From Candidatus Caccousia avistercoris (GTDB lineage Bacteria > Bacillota > Clostridia > Oscillospirales > Acutalibacteraceae), in assembly GCA_018715025.1 (NCBI GenBank), contig DVMK01000200.1:1-20655 (forward strand): 20,655 nt of DNA, written 5' to 3'. The notes beneath the pieces were generated by a model. The model was not told the DNA's origin, did no database searches, and saw only the letters and a program-made list of their open reading frames with translations. Shown here piece by piece: positions 14,260-20,655 of this stretch. Both the position numbers and the translations under genes were made by a program. Positions within the stretch are counted from its first letter, which is position 1. The number at the start of each line of letters is the position of its first letter.

Positions 14260-14927
14260 TCTTCCTCCTCCCCGGCGGCAAAGCGGAGAATCTCCTCCGG
14301 GGCGGCGGCAATCCGCCAGGCATGGTTTTCTTCCAGCTCCTTCCTGTCACGGAAGCCCCACAGCACGCCCACGGTGCGCATGCCCGCGCTGTTCCCGGTC
14401 TGCATATCCACACAGGTGTCGCCGATGTACAGGCATTCCGCCGGGGAAACCGCCAGCTCCTGGGCAATGCGCAGGGCCCCCTCCGGGGAGGGCTTGCGGG
14501 GGACCCCCTCCCGCTGGCCCCAGCAGCGGGCAAACAGCCCCGGGGGGAACATGCCGCCCACCACCGCCTGGGTTACGTTGTCCGGCTTGTTGGACAGCAC
14601 CGCCAGCCCGCAGCCCTGCCGCTTCAGCTGCTGCAGGGTTTGCAGCATGCCCGGGTACGGCGTTACGTCCCGCAGGGGATCCGCCTCGTACAGCGCATCG
14701 TACACAGCCCGCAGCCTGGCCACATCCTGCTCGGAAAAGCTGCCCGCCGCCCGCTTCAGCATGCCGCGCATCAGCTGGTCGGCCCCGTTGCCCACCAGGT
14801 AACGGTATTCTTCCAGGGGAATTTCCCCCCAGCCGCACCGGCGCAGGGCCTGGTTGGCGAATCCGGCAATGGAGCCCAGCGTATCGGCAAGGGTTCCATC
14901 CAAATCAAAGATACAGAGGCGAATCAT
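14256..14927 (-). CDS. HAD-family phosphatase, phosphoglycolate phosphatase-like
   Basis: A 223-residue haloacid dehalogenase-type hydrolase. Motif I is FDLDGTLADT with Asp8 (nucleophile) and Asp10, motif II is VLSNKPD, motif III is the Lys of RKPSPE, and motif IV is YIGDTCVDM. The helical cap after motif I marks a Gph/PGP-like subfamily that dephosphorylates small phosphate esters; the substrate cannot be read from sequence. I chose the ATG at 14925-14927 because AGGGAAG lies nine bases upstream. A GTG nine bases earlier, at 14936, is possible but sits directly against that site. It lies 37 bases after the flippase gene and overlaps the exporter-like gene by four bases. Confidence 0.9.
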   Translation of the reverse strand: MIRLCIFDLDGTLADTLGSIAGFANQALRRCGWGEIPLEEYRYLVGNGADQLMRGMLKRAAGSFSEQDVARLRAVYDALYEADPLRDVTPYPGMLQTLQQLKRQGCGLAVLSNKPDNVTQAVVGGMFPPGLFARCWGQREGVPRKPSPEGALRIAQELAVSPAECLYIGDTCVDMQTGNSAGMRTVGVLWGFRDRKELEENHAWRIAAAPEEILRFAAGEEEE

Positions 14928-14964
14928 CGCTTCCACTTCCCTTTTCTCTTATTTCCAAACGGCC

Positions 14965-16404
14965 TTACGCCCTGGCCGCTTTGCCGGGGCGGCGCAGAAT
15001 CTTCCGGACGCTTTCCAGAATCTCTTTCATGTTCAGCGCCAGCATGGCCGCCGTAAACAGAATTTCCCACAGCACCCACAGGGGCACCTCATACAGCATG
15101 ATAAAGGCCTGCGCCGTGAGCAGCGCGGTGTTGATGACAAGGCGCAGGTAGCTCACGTTCATCTGCACATATTTGTGGGTGTCTATCATGCGGATGACGA
15201 ACACCACCAGGTAACACACCACCATAGCCAGCACAGAGCCGTTTACGCCCATGAGGGGAATCCACCAGATATTCAGGGCGATATTGATGACGGCCCCCAC
15301 AATGGCGGTTCCCAGGGAATGCATGCTTTTCTTTTCCATCATGTAAATGCTGCCCAGGAAATTCACCAGGCAGGTGAATACGGTGGAAATGACCAGCAGG
15401 GGGATGTACTGCCAGGAGCGGTAGTATTCGTCCGCCACAAGGATTTGGGTGATGACCTTGCTGAACAGGATGATTCCCGAGGCCGCCATGAACATAAGCG
15501 CATAGTACGCGGTGAACACCTTGGTGAAAAACCGGTTGCGCCCCTTTGTCTCTGTCACGGCGCTCATCTGCCAGGCGTCCATAAAAATGCCTGAAACCAG
15601 CACAATCAGGCTCGGCACCTTGTAGGCCGCCACATACAGGCCCGCGTAGTCCTGCCCCATCATGCCCGCTATGAGGAAGCGGTTGGAAATGTTGGTGATC
15701 CACCAGAAAATGGTGTTGGGAACCATGGGGATGGAATATTTCAGCATGGCCTTCGCCACCGACAGGTCAAGCCCGCGGAAGCGCAGGTAGCGGTAATTTT
15801 TGGTAGCAGCCAGCAGGAACAGGGTGGAAAGCGCGTCTGAGGTGATGATGGCGGAAATGTACCCCACCACCCCCAGGTGGAACACCATAATATACAGGCA
15901 GGAAAACAAAACCGTGGTGAAGGTGCTGAGGATGCCGTCTACGGCGAACAGGCGCACCATCCCCCTGGCCCTGGTGAACTGAGAGTTCAGGGAACGCAGG
16001 GAGGACACCGTGACGAAGGCGATGAGGTACATCATGTACTGGGAGACATACTGAGGTTCAATTTCCATGATCTCCATCACCGGGGTGAGCGTTGGCACCA
16101 GGATGGGCTGCAGCACCAGCAGCAGCAGGAACCCGGCCAGAATGGTGGCAAAGCCGGTGGCGTACACGTCGCTTTTCCGCACGCTTTTTTCCAGGCCGAA
16201 CCGGATGATGGAATTGCTGATTCCCAGGGTTACGACAGGCAGCAGCAAATTGCCCATATCCACAATCATATTGGTGATGCTGAATTCCGCCGGGGCCAGC
16301 GCATGAGAAAGCAAGGGCACCAGCAGAAAGCTGAGCACCTTGGAGCTGAATGTGCCGATGGCGAAAACCAGCGTATTGGAGAGCAGCCGCTTATATTTAT
16401 TCAC
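14965..16404 (-). CDS. polysaccharide flippase (Wzx/PST, MOP superfamily)
   Basis: A 479-residue integral membrane protein with about 12-14 hydrophobic segments along its whole length, of the oligosaccharide flippase family that moves lipid-linked sugar repeat units across the cytoplasmic membrane. It starts MNKYKRLLSNTLVFAIGTFSSKVLSFLLVPLL, the usual Wzx opening, and has SIPMVPNTIFWWITNISNRFLIA in the middle, matching the family's P-x-x-NxxFWWxxxxxxR region. The GTG start (16402-16404) follows AGGGG. The product is probably used for capsule, teichoic-type or spore polysaccharide; glf 8 kb away suggests galactofuranose units, but the two are not in one operon. A clear promoter lies upstream. 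Confidence 0.92.
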   Translation of the reverse strand: MNKYKRLLSNTLVFAIGTFSSKVLSFLLVPLLSHALAPAEFSITNMIVDMGNLLLPVVTLGISNSIIRFGLEKSVRKSDVYATGFATILAGFLLLLVLQPILVPTLTPVMEIMEIEPQYVSQYMMYLIAFVTVSSLRSLNSQFTRARGMVRLFAVDGILSTFTTVLFSCLYIMVFHLGVVGYISAIITSDALSTLFLLAATKNYRYLRFRGLDLSVAKAMLKYSIPMVPNTIFWWITNISNRFLIAGMMGQDYAGLYVAAYKVPSLIVLVSGIFMDAWQMSAVTETKGRNRFFTKVFTAYYALMFMAASGIILFSKVITQILVADEYYRSWQYIPLLVISTVFTCLVNFLGSIYMMEKKSMHSLGTAIVGAVINIALNIWWIPLMGVNGSVLAMVVCYLVVFVIRMIDTHKYVQMNVSYLRLVINTALLTAQAFIMLYEVPLWVLWEILFTAAMLALNMKEILESVRKILRRPGKAARA

Positions 16405-16435
16405 CGCAAATCCCCTGTTCCCATTCTGTTTTCAT

Positions 16436-16456
16436 CCCCTTCGGCAAAAGAAGGGG
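16436..16456 (-). promoter_or_regulatory. hairpin in the flippase 5' leader
   Basis: A perfect 7-bp stem, CCCCTTC/GAAGGGG, with a 7-base loop lies about 10 bases after the predicted start of the flippase transcript, and 32 bases before the GTG. It may protect the mRNA 5' end. On the + strand it is followed by CTTTTCCAGTTTTT, but there is no + strand gene to terminate. Confidence 0.5.
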
Positions 16457-16471
16457 GCTTTTCCAGTTTTT

Positions 16472-16500
16472 ATTATATCGCGTTCAGGGCGGAATTGCAA
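16472..16500 (-). promoter_or_regulatory. promoter of the flippase operon
   Basis: The minus strand reads TTGCAA (16500-16495), 17 bases, then a perfect TATAAT (16477-16472). The predicted start is near 16465, 61 bases before the GTG start codon. Confidence 0.83.
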
Positions 16501-16581
16501 ACAAGCCCTGCCTGCGCCCGTACCGATCTTTTTGAGTATACAGGAAAATCTTTCCCTTCTCGTATCGAAAAAATGACGATT

Positions 16582-18441
16582 CTATGAATTTTTCCCGGTT
16601 TCCTCCCGGTATTCCTGCACCACCGACAAAAAATCCCGGCCATATTTTTCCAGCTTTGCCCGGCCCATGCCGTTTACGGCCAGAAGCTCGTCTTCGCTGC
16701 GGGGCATGAGGGCGGCTATCTCCCGCAGGGCCCGGTCGGTAAGCACCACGTAGGCGGGCACGCCCTGCCGCGCCGCCAGCCGAGACCGCAGCGCCCGCAG
16801 GCGGCTGAACAGCTCTGGGCGCTGCGTGTCGGGAATCTCCACCGCCTTCCGGCTTCTTCTTCTTTGGGGAGCCTCCTGCTCTTTAGGCAGCTTCATGCGC
16901 ACCCGTTCGCCCTTTTGCAGCACGCGGGCCGACTGCGGCGTAAGCTGCAGCAGCGGGTACTCCCCCGGGGAAACGGCCAGAAGCCCCTGCTCCTCCAGGA
17001 AGCGCATGATTTCGTACACGGTGTGCTCCTGCAGGCCGGAAAGGCTGCCGAACTGGGGCAGCTCGTCCAGCGAATGGCGGCGCGCCGTCTCGTTCCGCTT
17101 CCCTTTTTCGCCCCCCAGCAGCACGGCGGCAATGGTTTTTCTGCCGTACCGCTGGCCGCAGGCCCGCACGCAGGCCAAAATGGCCGCGGCCGCCTCGGTT
17201 ACGTCCTGTTCTTCAAAATTGGTCAGGCAGTTGCCGCAGTTCCCGCAGTGGTCTGGGGCGGTTTCTCCAAAATACCGCAGAATATAGGCGCGCAGGCAGT
17301 CGGAGGTAAAGCAGTAGAAGGTCATTTTCTTCAGCCGTTCCTCGTCCAGGCGGCGCACCCGCTCCCGCTGCTCTTCGTCCAGCTCCTCGTTTTCTTCGCT
17401 TCCCGTCCGGATGAGAAAACGGTTTGTCACCACATCCTGGCCGGAGTACAGCAGAATACATTTCGCGGGGGAGCCGTCCCGCCCGGCGCGCCCGGCTTCC
17501 TGGTAATAGCCTTCCATATTTTTCGGCATATTATAATGGATGACAAAAGAAACATTCGATTTATCGATTCCCATGCCAAAGGCGTTGGTAGCCACCATCA
17601 CGCTGGCCCGGTCGTAGAGAAAATCCTCCTGATTCCGCCGCCGCTCCTCGTCGGAAAGGCCCGCGTGGTAGCGCACGGCAGAAAAGCCCGCCGCGTTCAG
17701 GCTCAGGCACACCTCTTCCACCGTTTTTCGGGTGGCGCAGTACACAATTCCGCTCTGGCCCTCCGCCTCCCGCAGGTGGGCCAGAAGGGCTGAATCTTTG
17801 TCCGCGGGCTTTTCCACCTGGAAAAACAGGTTCGGCCGGTCGAAGCCGGTACACTGCACCACCGGATCCCGCAGGCCCAGCAGCTGCACCACGTCCCGCC
17901 GCACCTGGGCGGTAGCGGTGGCGGTAAAGGCCCCCACCGGCGGCCGGTGGGGCAGGCCCTCTACAAACTGCCGGATTTTCAGGTAGCTGGGGCGGAAATC
18001 CTGCCCCCACTGGGAAACGCAGTGGGCTTCGTCCACCGCTACCAGAGAAATTGCCAACCGCCCTGCCAGGCGCTGAAAGCCTTCGGTGAGCAGCCGCTCC
18101 GGGGCCACATAGATGATTTTATACTGTCCCTGCCCCGCCCGCTCCAGCGCCAGCTGGTACTGCCGCGCCGTCAGGGAGCTGTTCAAATAGGCGGCCCGCA
18201 CCCCGGACTGTATGAGGGACGCCACCTGATCTTTCATGAGGGAGATGAGGGGGGACACCACCAGCGTTACCCCGTCCATAGCCAAGGCGGGCACCTGGTA
18301 GCAGAGGGACTTCCCCGCCCCGGTGGGCATGAGACCGAACACTTCCCGCCCGGCCAGAAGGCCGTCTACCAGGGCTTCCTGCCCTGGGCGGAAAGAGCGG
18401 TAGCCAAAATATTCTTCCAGTACATCCCATTTGCCTCGCAT
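16582..18441 (-). CDS. recQ: ATP-dependent DNA helicase RecQ
   Basis: A 619-residue 3'-to-5' DNA helicase of recombination and fork repair with all RecQ domains. The opening YFGYRSFRPGQEALVDGLL holds the RecQ Q-motif. Motif I (Walker A) is PTGAGKS (39-45), motif II is DEAH (137-140) followed by the RecQ aromatic loop CVSQWGQDFRP. Motif III is FTATAT, and motif VI is YYQEAGRAGRDG (312-323). The zinc-binding cysteines C382, C399, C402 and C405 are present, then a winged helix (RQC) and a C-terminal HRDC domain (about 540-610). The ATG follows AGGTGAGG. It is a single-gene unit; the region upstream holds two candidate promoters. Confidence 0.97.
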   Translation of the reverse strand: MRGKWDVLEEYFGYRSFRPGQEALVDGLLAGREVFGLMPTGAGKSLCYQVPALAMDGVTLVVSPLISLMKDQVASLIQSGVRAAYLNSSLTARQYQLALERAGQGQYKIIYVAPERLLTEGFQRLAGRLAISLVAVDEAHCVSQWGQDFRPSYLKIRQFVEGLPHRPPVGAFTATATAQVRRDVVQLLGLRDPVVQCTGFDRPNLFFQVEKPADKDSALLAHLREAEGQSGIVYCATRKTVEEVCLSLNAAGFSAVRYHAGLSDEERRRNQEDFLYDRASVMVATNAFGMGIDKSNVSFVIHYNMPKNMEGYYQEAGRAGRDGSPAKCILLYSGQDVVTNRFLIRTGSEENEELDEEQRERVRRLDEERLKKMTFYCFTSDCLRAYILRYFGETAPDHCGNCGNCLTNFEEQDVTEAAAAILACVRACGQRYGRKTIAAVLLGGEKGKRNETARRHSLDELPQFGSLSGLQEHTVYEIMRFLEEQGLLAVSPGEYPLLQLTPQSARVLQKGERVRMKLPKEQEAPQRRRSRKAVEIPDTQRPELFSRLRALRSRLAARQGVPAYVVLTDRALREIAALMPRSEDELLAVNGMGRAKLEKYGRDFLSVVQEYREETGKNS

Positions 18442-18499
18442 GGCCTCACCTGTATTCCGTTAAAATTTTTCAGACATAAAGAAATCCCCATCTGCTGAC

Positions 18500-18510
18500 A
18501 GTATACCATA
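18500..18510 (-). promoter_or_regulatory. extended -10 promoter proximal to recQ
   Basis: The minus strand reads TATGGTATACT, a TG-N-TATACT extended -10, 59 bases before the recQ ATG. No good -35 lies 17 bases upstream. The box is embedded in a 6-bp inverted repeat, CAGTAT-GGT-ATACTG, which could be an operator. Confidence 0.55.
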
Positions 18511-18569
18511 CTGCCCGGCAAATGGGGCGCAGCCGTCTCTTTCCCTGCAGGGGATCTTTATCGAATGCA

Positions 18570-18695
18570 GAATGCCAAAAACAGGAATTCCGCTTACAGA
18601 CAGCACTAACCCCCGCGTTTCATCAACTTGGACGGGAGACGAAACGCGAGGGCAAGCACTAGAAACTCAAATTAAATTGTGTTCCTATCGTTCCG
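18570..18695 (-). ncRNA. candidate small RNA or long recQ leader
   Basis: Downstream of the minus-strand promoter at 18702-18730 the predicted transcript contains a perfect 8-bp stem, CGCGTTTC (18621-18614 as complement) with GAAACGCG (18648-18641), and a 19-base loop. GTGCT/AGTGC-containing flanks surround it, and a short GGAATTCC palindrome followed by TGTTTTTGG lies at about 18591-18574. No open frame on this strand looks coding. It matches no riboswitch or RNA family that I recognise. It could end at the weak T-run or run on into recQ. Confidence 0.4.
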
Positions 18696-18701
18696 TGAAC
18701 T

Positions 18702-18730
18702 ATTGTATCACGTTCCGGCAAAAAGTGCAA
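18702..18730 (-). promoter_or_regulatory. minus-strand promoter upstream of recQ
   Basis: TTGCAC (18730-18725), 17 bases, then TACAAT (18707-18702) preceded by TGA (extended -10). The predicted start is near 18695, about 254 bases before the recQ ATG, so it yields either a small RNA or a long leader. Confidence 0.7.
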
Positions 18731-18842
18731 CTAGAAAATGACAAAAAAAGGAAAAAATTTTTTTGCCAGCGGCGGTGATGAAATTAAGTTAATGAAGAAG
18801 CGAAATTTTAAAGTTTTCGTCCACCTTTTTCAAAAGGGTGCG

Positions 18843-19018
18843 GCATGCCGGTGGCATGCAAACAGCACCGACCGAACCGGCAGGTGAGACCTGGCGGGGT
18901 GCAGGGGCAGAGCCCCGCAGATAGCCGTGAAACGGCCTTAAAAATAGCGCGAAGCATTCTTTTGCGGGGCTTCTCTGCAAAAGAATGCTTCGACGCGTGA
19001 CGCGGCTTTACCGTGTCA
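18843..19018 (-). repeat. composite hairpin repeat, copy 3 (inverted)
   Basis: This is the inverted counterpart of the 13208-13359 element. Along the + strand it holds GCATGCC-GGT-GGCATGC (18843-18859), a CACCGACCG block, CAGAGCCCCGCAGATA, and GCCGTGAAACGGC (18924-18936). Hairpin A follows with a perfect 16-bp stem (CGAAGCATTCTTTTGC at 18950-18965 with 18977-18992). Hairpin B is GTGACGCGG and CCGTGTCAC (18998-19018), with one G-U pair. It is the longest hairpin-A stem in the window. Confidence 0.82.
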
Positions 19019-19022
19019 CAAT

Positions 19023-19051
19023 GCAGACAAGAGGCGAAGCCTCGAATCTGC
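19023..19051. repeat. hairpin GCAGA/TCTGC with GAGGC/GCCTC
   Basis: GCAGA-CAA-GAGGC-GAA-GCCTC-GAA-TCTGC forms two stacked 5-bp helices with a symmetric three-base internal loop and a GAA loop. It directly follows copy 3 of the composite repeat. Confidence 0.6.
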
Positions 19052-19128
19052 GAATGTTATGCTCCACGGTATTGTTTTATCTGAATTTCCTTAAATTCTA
19101 AATTCATCTAATTTTCTACTTTGCCGCG

Positions 19129-19175
19129 ACCGCACGCGGCGGTGCGGTTCCTTTCTCTACGCGGAGAAAGGAACC
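19129..19175. repeat. two overlapping, mutually exclusive hairpins
   Basis: ACCGCAC (19129-19135) pairs with GTGCGGT (19142-19148), while GGTTCCTTTCTC (19146-19157) pairs perfectly with GAGAAAGGAACC (19164-19175) over a TACGCG loop. The two stems share bases 19146-19148, so they compete. Confidence 0.7.
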
Positions 19176-19197
19176 AAAGACGCGCGGGGGTCGCGAG

Positions 19198-19372
19198 TCT
19201 CCGCTGCCGCTCCGGTCGGCGCCTTGTTTGTGTGCCACCGGCACACGGCGCCCCCTCGACCCCAGGGGCTGTGCTGCCTGGGGAAAATAAGGCTGCGCGA
19301 ACGATATATTTACGGGGATGTTACCCCGGAAATATGTCGTTCGACGCGTGACGCGGCTTTGCCGCGGCACAC
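19198..19372. repeat. composite hairpin repeat, copy 4 (rearranged)
   Basis: The 49-base block at 19198-19246 matches 13311-13359 at 45 of 49 positions and ends in GTGTGCC-ACC-GGCACAC. Downstream is a different-sequence version of hairpin A: CGAACGATATATTTACGGGG (19298-19317) with CCCCGGAAATATGTCGTTCG (19324-19343), 18 of 20 paired plus one G-T pair. Hairpin B (GTGACGCGGC-TTT-GCCGCGGCAC) follows. The flanks GCGCGAA and TTCGACGCGTGACGCGGCTTT are as in copy 3. Here the 49-base block is in the opposite relative orientation to copies 2 and 3, so the modules have been shuffled. Confidence 0.8.
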
Positions 19373-19414
19373 TGCTTGTCTGCCCTTAGGGTCACTAAAC
19401 GCCGGCCCCTTTAC

Positions 19415-19450
19415 AGGAACACTCGCAATCTTAGGATTGCGAAAGTTCCT
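19415..19450. repeat. stem-loop AGGAAC...GTTCCT
   Basis: An outer 6-bp stem AGGAAC/GTTCCT and an inner CGCAATC-TTAG-GATTGCG (7 bp), separated by short internal loops. No T-run follows. Its role is unknown. Confidence 0.6.
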
Positions 19451-19539
19451 CCGCATTTTTGGGGGTACGGCTCGCCGGTAGCTGGCGGGTAACAGCGGCC
19501 GCAGTGAGGACAGAGGCTCGGCGGAGATAAGGCTGTCCT

Positions 19540-19593
19540 AGGCTCCCTCTTAGAGGGATCTGGTGCGCCGCACCGCGGCGTGACTGAGGGAGT
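19540..19593 (+). repeat. CTCCCTC hairpin element, copy 2
   Basis: It matches the element at 13131-13184, in the opposite orientation. GGCTCCCTCT-TA-GAGGGATC is followed by GCCGC-ACC-GCGGC and TGACTGAGGGAGT. The inner loop differs (ACC instead of TTT) while its stem is kept. T-rich sequence (TTTGTCTGCTCTTTCTG) follows on this strand, as with copy 1. Confidence 0.8.
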
Positions 19594-19619
19594 TTGTCTG
19601 CTCTTTCTGCCGCACTTTT

Positions 19620-19668
19620 TTCAAAATATATAAAAGAGCCCGTGAAGGGGGTGCCCCCCTTCACAGGC
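19620..19668 (-). terminator. terminator of the surface-protein gene
   Basis: On the minus strand a GTGAAGGGGG/CCCCCTTCAC stem (19664-19655 with 19651-19642), extended by GGC/GCC-type pairs, is followed by TCTTTTATATATTTTG. It lies about 130 bases after the gene's stop codon. Confidence 0.82.
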
Positions 19669-19693
19669 CCTGTTCCATGACTCTCACGCACAA

Positions 19694-19722
19694 GCGGCTG
19701 CTTGGCAGGACCAAGCAGCCGC
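19694..19722 (-). terminator. 12-bp hairpin between surface gene and terminator
   Basis: GCGGCTGCTTGG pairs perfectly with CCAAGCAGCCGC over a five-base loop. On the minus strand only TTGTGCG follows, so alone it is a weak terminator. It may act with the hairpin at 19642-19664 or protect the mRNA 3' end. Confidence 0.55.
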
Positions 19723-19796
19723 AACGCAAATACAACTACACTTATTTTGTTGAGATAGTGGAAATAATCAAATAATTGTAAGGAACGAACTACTTA

Positions 19797-20655
19797 TCAA
19801 ACGGTAGTCGCAATGAATACCGGAGCGGCGGAGCTGTTGATGTAGAAACCAACCTGGTCGCCAGCCTGCGCGGAAACTGCGGTGATCCGGAAGAAGTAGT
19901 CATTGCCGCTCTGAGAAGCGAGCTCTACGGTGTAGCTGGAGTTACCAGCAGCAACCACAGGCTGCTCGTTAGCGGTGACCTTAGCAATATAGGAAGCGCC
20001 AGCTGCTACGTTAACAGTGGTGGTGTCGCAAGTGAAGTTGGCACCAACAGTCAGGGTAGCAACAGGGGTAGCCTCGCGGTTGATGTAGACGCCGCAAACC
20101 TGGCCAGGAGTGCCGACAGCCTGCACCTTGAAGAAGTAGTCATTGCCAGAGTTGGACTGCTCTACCAGACGGAAGATGTTGCCATCGCCAGCAACGGCAA
20201 AGCTCGGAACGCTGCCGTCGGTGGAGGTGATCTTGAACTGGTAGGTGTTGCCAAGAGCAACGTCTACATTGCCGGTGGTGTCGGAAACATAGGTGGTCTT
20301 CGGCTTCTCAATGACATTAAGCTTCACGGAAGCGGAGCCGTACTCTTCCAGCTCGATGTCGTACTCGTCGTACACATAAGCGGTCAGAGTAGCCTCGTTC
20401 AGGCTGCTGAAGGTGGAATCGTACTTCAGGGCCTGAATGGTGGCGGTGCCGTTGCCGTTGTCAACGCCGGTGATGTAGTTCTCATCGCCGTTGAGGAAGA
20501 ACTTAATGTAAGCGCCCTCGGGCAGCTGAGTGGCAGCCGGGTAAGCGGAAGCGGTAAAGGTCTCGCTGGTGCCCAGCAGAATGTCAGCCTCAGATACATT
20601 CATGGTCAGGCCAGCAAACTGAACGCCATCCACAAGGAAGGCATCCTGGCTGCTG
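19797..20655 (-). CDS. repeat-containing, probably extracellular protein (C-terminal part)
   Basis: The frame is open to the window edge, so the N-terminus and any signal peptide are missing; 285 residues are visible. I do not recognise a specific family. The sequence is rich in Thr, Ser, Val and Asn with few Lys or Arg, as in secreted beta-sandwich (Ig-like) proteins. An Ig-like segment (TMNVSEADILLGTSETFTAS to VKLNVIEKP) is followed by two tandem units of about 80 residues. Both contain SGNDYFF(K/R) and (G)xYIN, and the DNA repeat period is exactly 240 bases (GAAGAAGTAGTCATTGCC at 19890 and 20130). No LPXTG, SLH or other anchor is seen at the C-terminus. Base composition looks less GC-rich than in neighbouring genes. 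Confidence 0.75.
   Translation of the reverse strand, partial: SSQDAFLVDGVQFAGLTMNVSEADILLGTSETFTASAYPAATQLPEGAYIKFFLNGDENYITGVDNGNGTATIQALKYDSTFSSLNEATLTAYVYDEYDIELEEYGSASVKLNVIEKPKTTYVSDTTGNVDVALGNTYQFKITSTDGSVPSFAVAGDGNIFRLVEQSNSGNDYFFKVQAVGTPGQVCGVYINREATPVATLTVGANFTCDTTTVNVAAGASYIAKVTANEQPVVAAGNSSYTVELASQSGNDYFFRITAVSAQAGDQVGFYINSSAAPVFIATTV

Larger units (their letters stand above)
18442..19796. other. 1.35-kb gene-free island of hairpins and repeats
   Basis: No protein gene is supported. The first 340 bases are relatively AT-rich and hold minus-strand promoters and a possible small RNA. From about 18840 to 19600 nearly every segment is part of an inverted repeat, listed separately. 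The last 180 bases hold the terminator hairpins of the downstream-end surface-protein gene. AT-rich spacers at 19060-19120 and 19730-19796 show nothing further. Confidence 0.75.

Noticed and set aside
18685..18712. LexA box near GTTCCGTGAAC upstream of recQ
   Set aside because: The arrangement is GTTC-N3-GAAC, the wrong order and spacing for the Firmicute GAAC-N4-GTTC site.
18572..18778. 68-codon + strand frame upstream of recQ
   Set aside because: No ribosome binding site or recognisable motif, and it runs across the hairpin and through an A/T-run. A minus-strand promoter better explains the region.
18442..19796. Mobile element with transposase or tRNA/rRNA gene in the long gap
   Set aside because: No transposase-like frame, no cloverleaf and no rRNA sequence could be seen; only hairpin repeats and AT-rich spacers.

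Overview
The window looks like a chromosomal segment of a GC-rich, anaerobic, endospore-forming Firmicute, most likely an Oscillospiraceae/Ruminococcaceae gut lineage. This is inferred from spoIIID and a cotJABC spore-coat operon, an anaerobic sulfatase-type radical SAM maturase, Firmicute-style ribosome binding sites and promoters, and GC-rich third codon positions. No phage, transposase, CRISPR array, rRNA or tRNA was recognised.

Layout. 1-2.3 kb (+): the 3' end of a dusB-like tRNA dihydrouridine synthase, then ilvD with its own consensus promoter, a tandem palindromic operator and a strong terminator. 2.3-3.8 kb (-): spoIIID followed by an anSME-type radical SAM gene with its own promoter. 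3.8-4.4 kb: a repeat-rich gap with a + strand promoter. 4.4-7.0 kb (+): an AlbA_2/GHKL regulator-like gene and glf (UDP-galactopyranose mutase), ending in a 13-bp-stem terminator. 7.07-8.2 kb (+): cotJA-cotJB-cotJC with overlapping genes and a sigma-K-like promoter. 8.3-13.0 kb (-): a four-gene set transcribed as left-handed beta-helix acyltransferase-like gene, pyridoxamine kinase, FHA-SEDS fusion, class B PBP. 13.4-16.4 kb (-): flippase, HAD phosphatase, aromatic acid exporter-like protein. 16.6-18.4 kb (-): recQ. 18.4-19.8 kb: a 1.35-kb gene-free island of hairpin repeats plus a possible small RNA. 19.8-20.65 kb (-): the C-terminal part of a repeat-containing, probably extracellular protein.

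How the genes fit together. Cell-envelope work dominates: the SEDS glycosyltransferase and class B PBP form the standard two-component septal or elongation peptidoglycan synthase, here with a phosphothreonine-binding FHA domain fused to the SEDS protein. Glf and the flippase point to a galactofuranose-containing surface polysaccharide. SpoIIID and the CotJ operon belong to the mother-cell programme of sporulation.

The most unusual material is non-coding. A family of composite hairpin elements (copies near 3.98, 13.2, 18.84-19.02 and 19.2-19.37 kb) keeps perfect or near-perfect stems while the stem sequence changes, which is covariation within one window. A second hairpin family lies at 13.13 and 19.54 kb. 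A 2.2-copy tandem repeat supplies the ribosome binding site of the AlbA_2/GHKL gene at the end of a roughly 410-nt predicted leader. ilvD carries two GntR/FadR-like half-palindromic operators spaced exactly 20 bp apart across its promoter.
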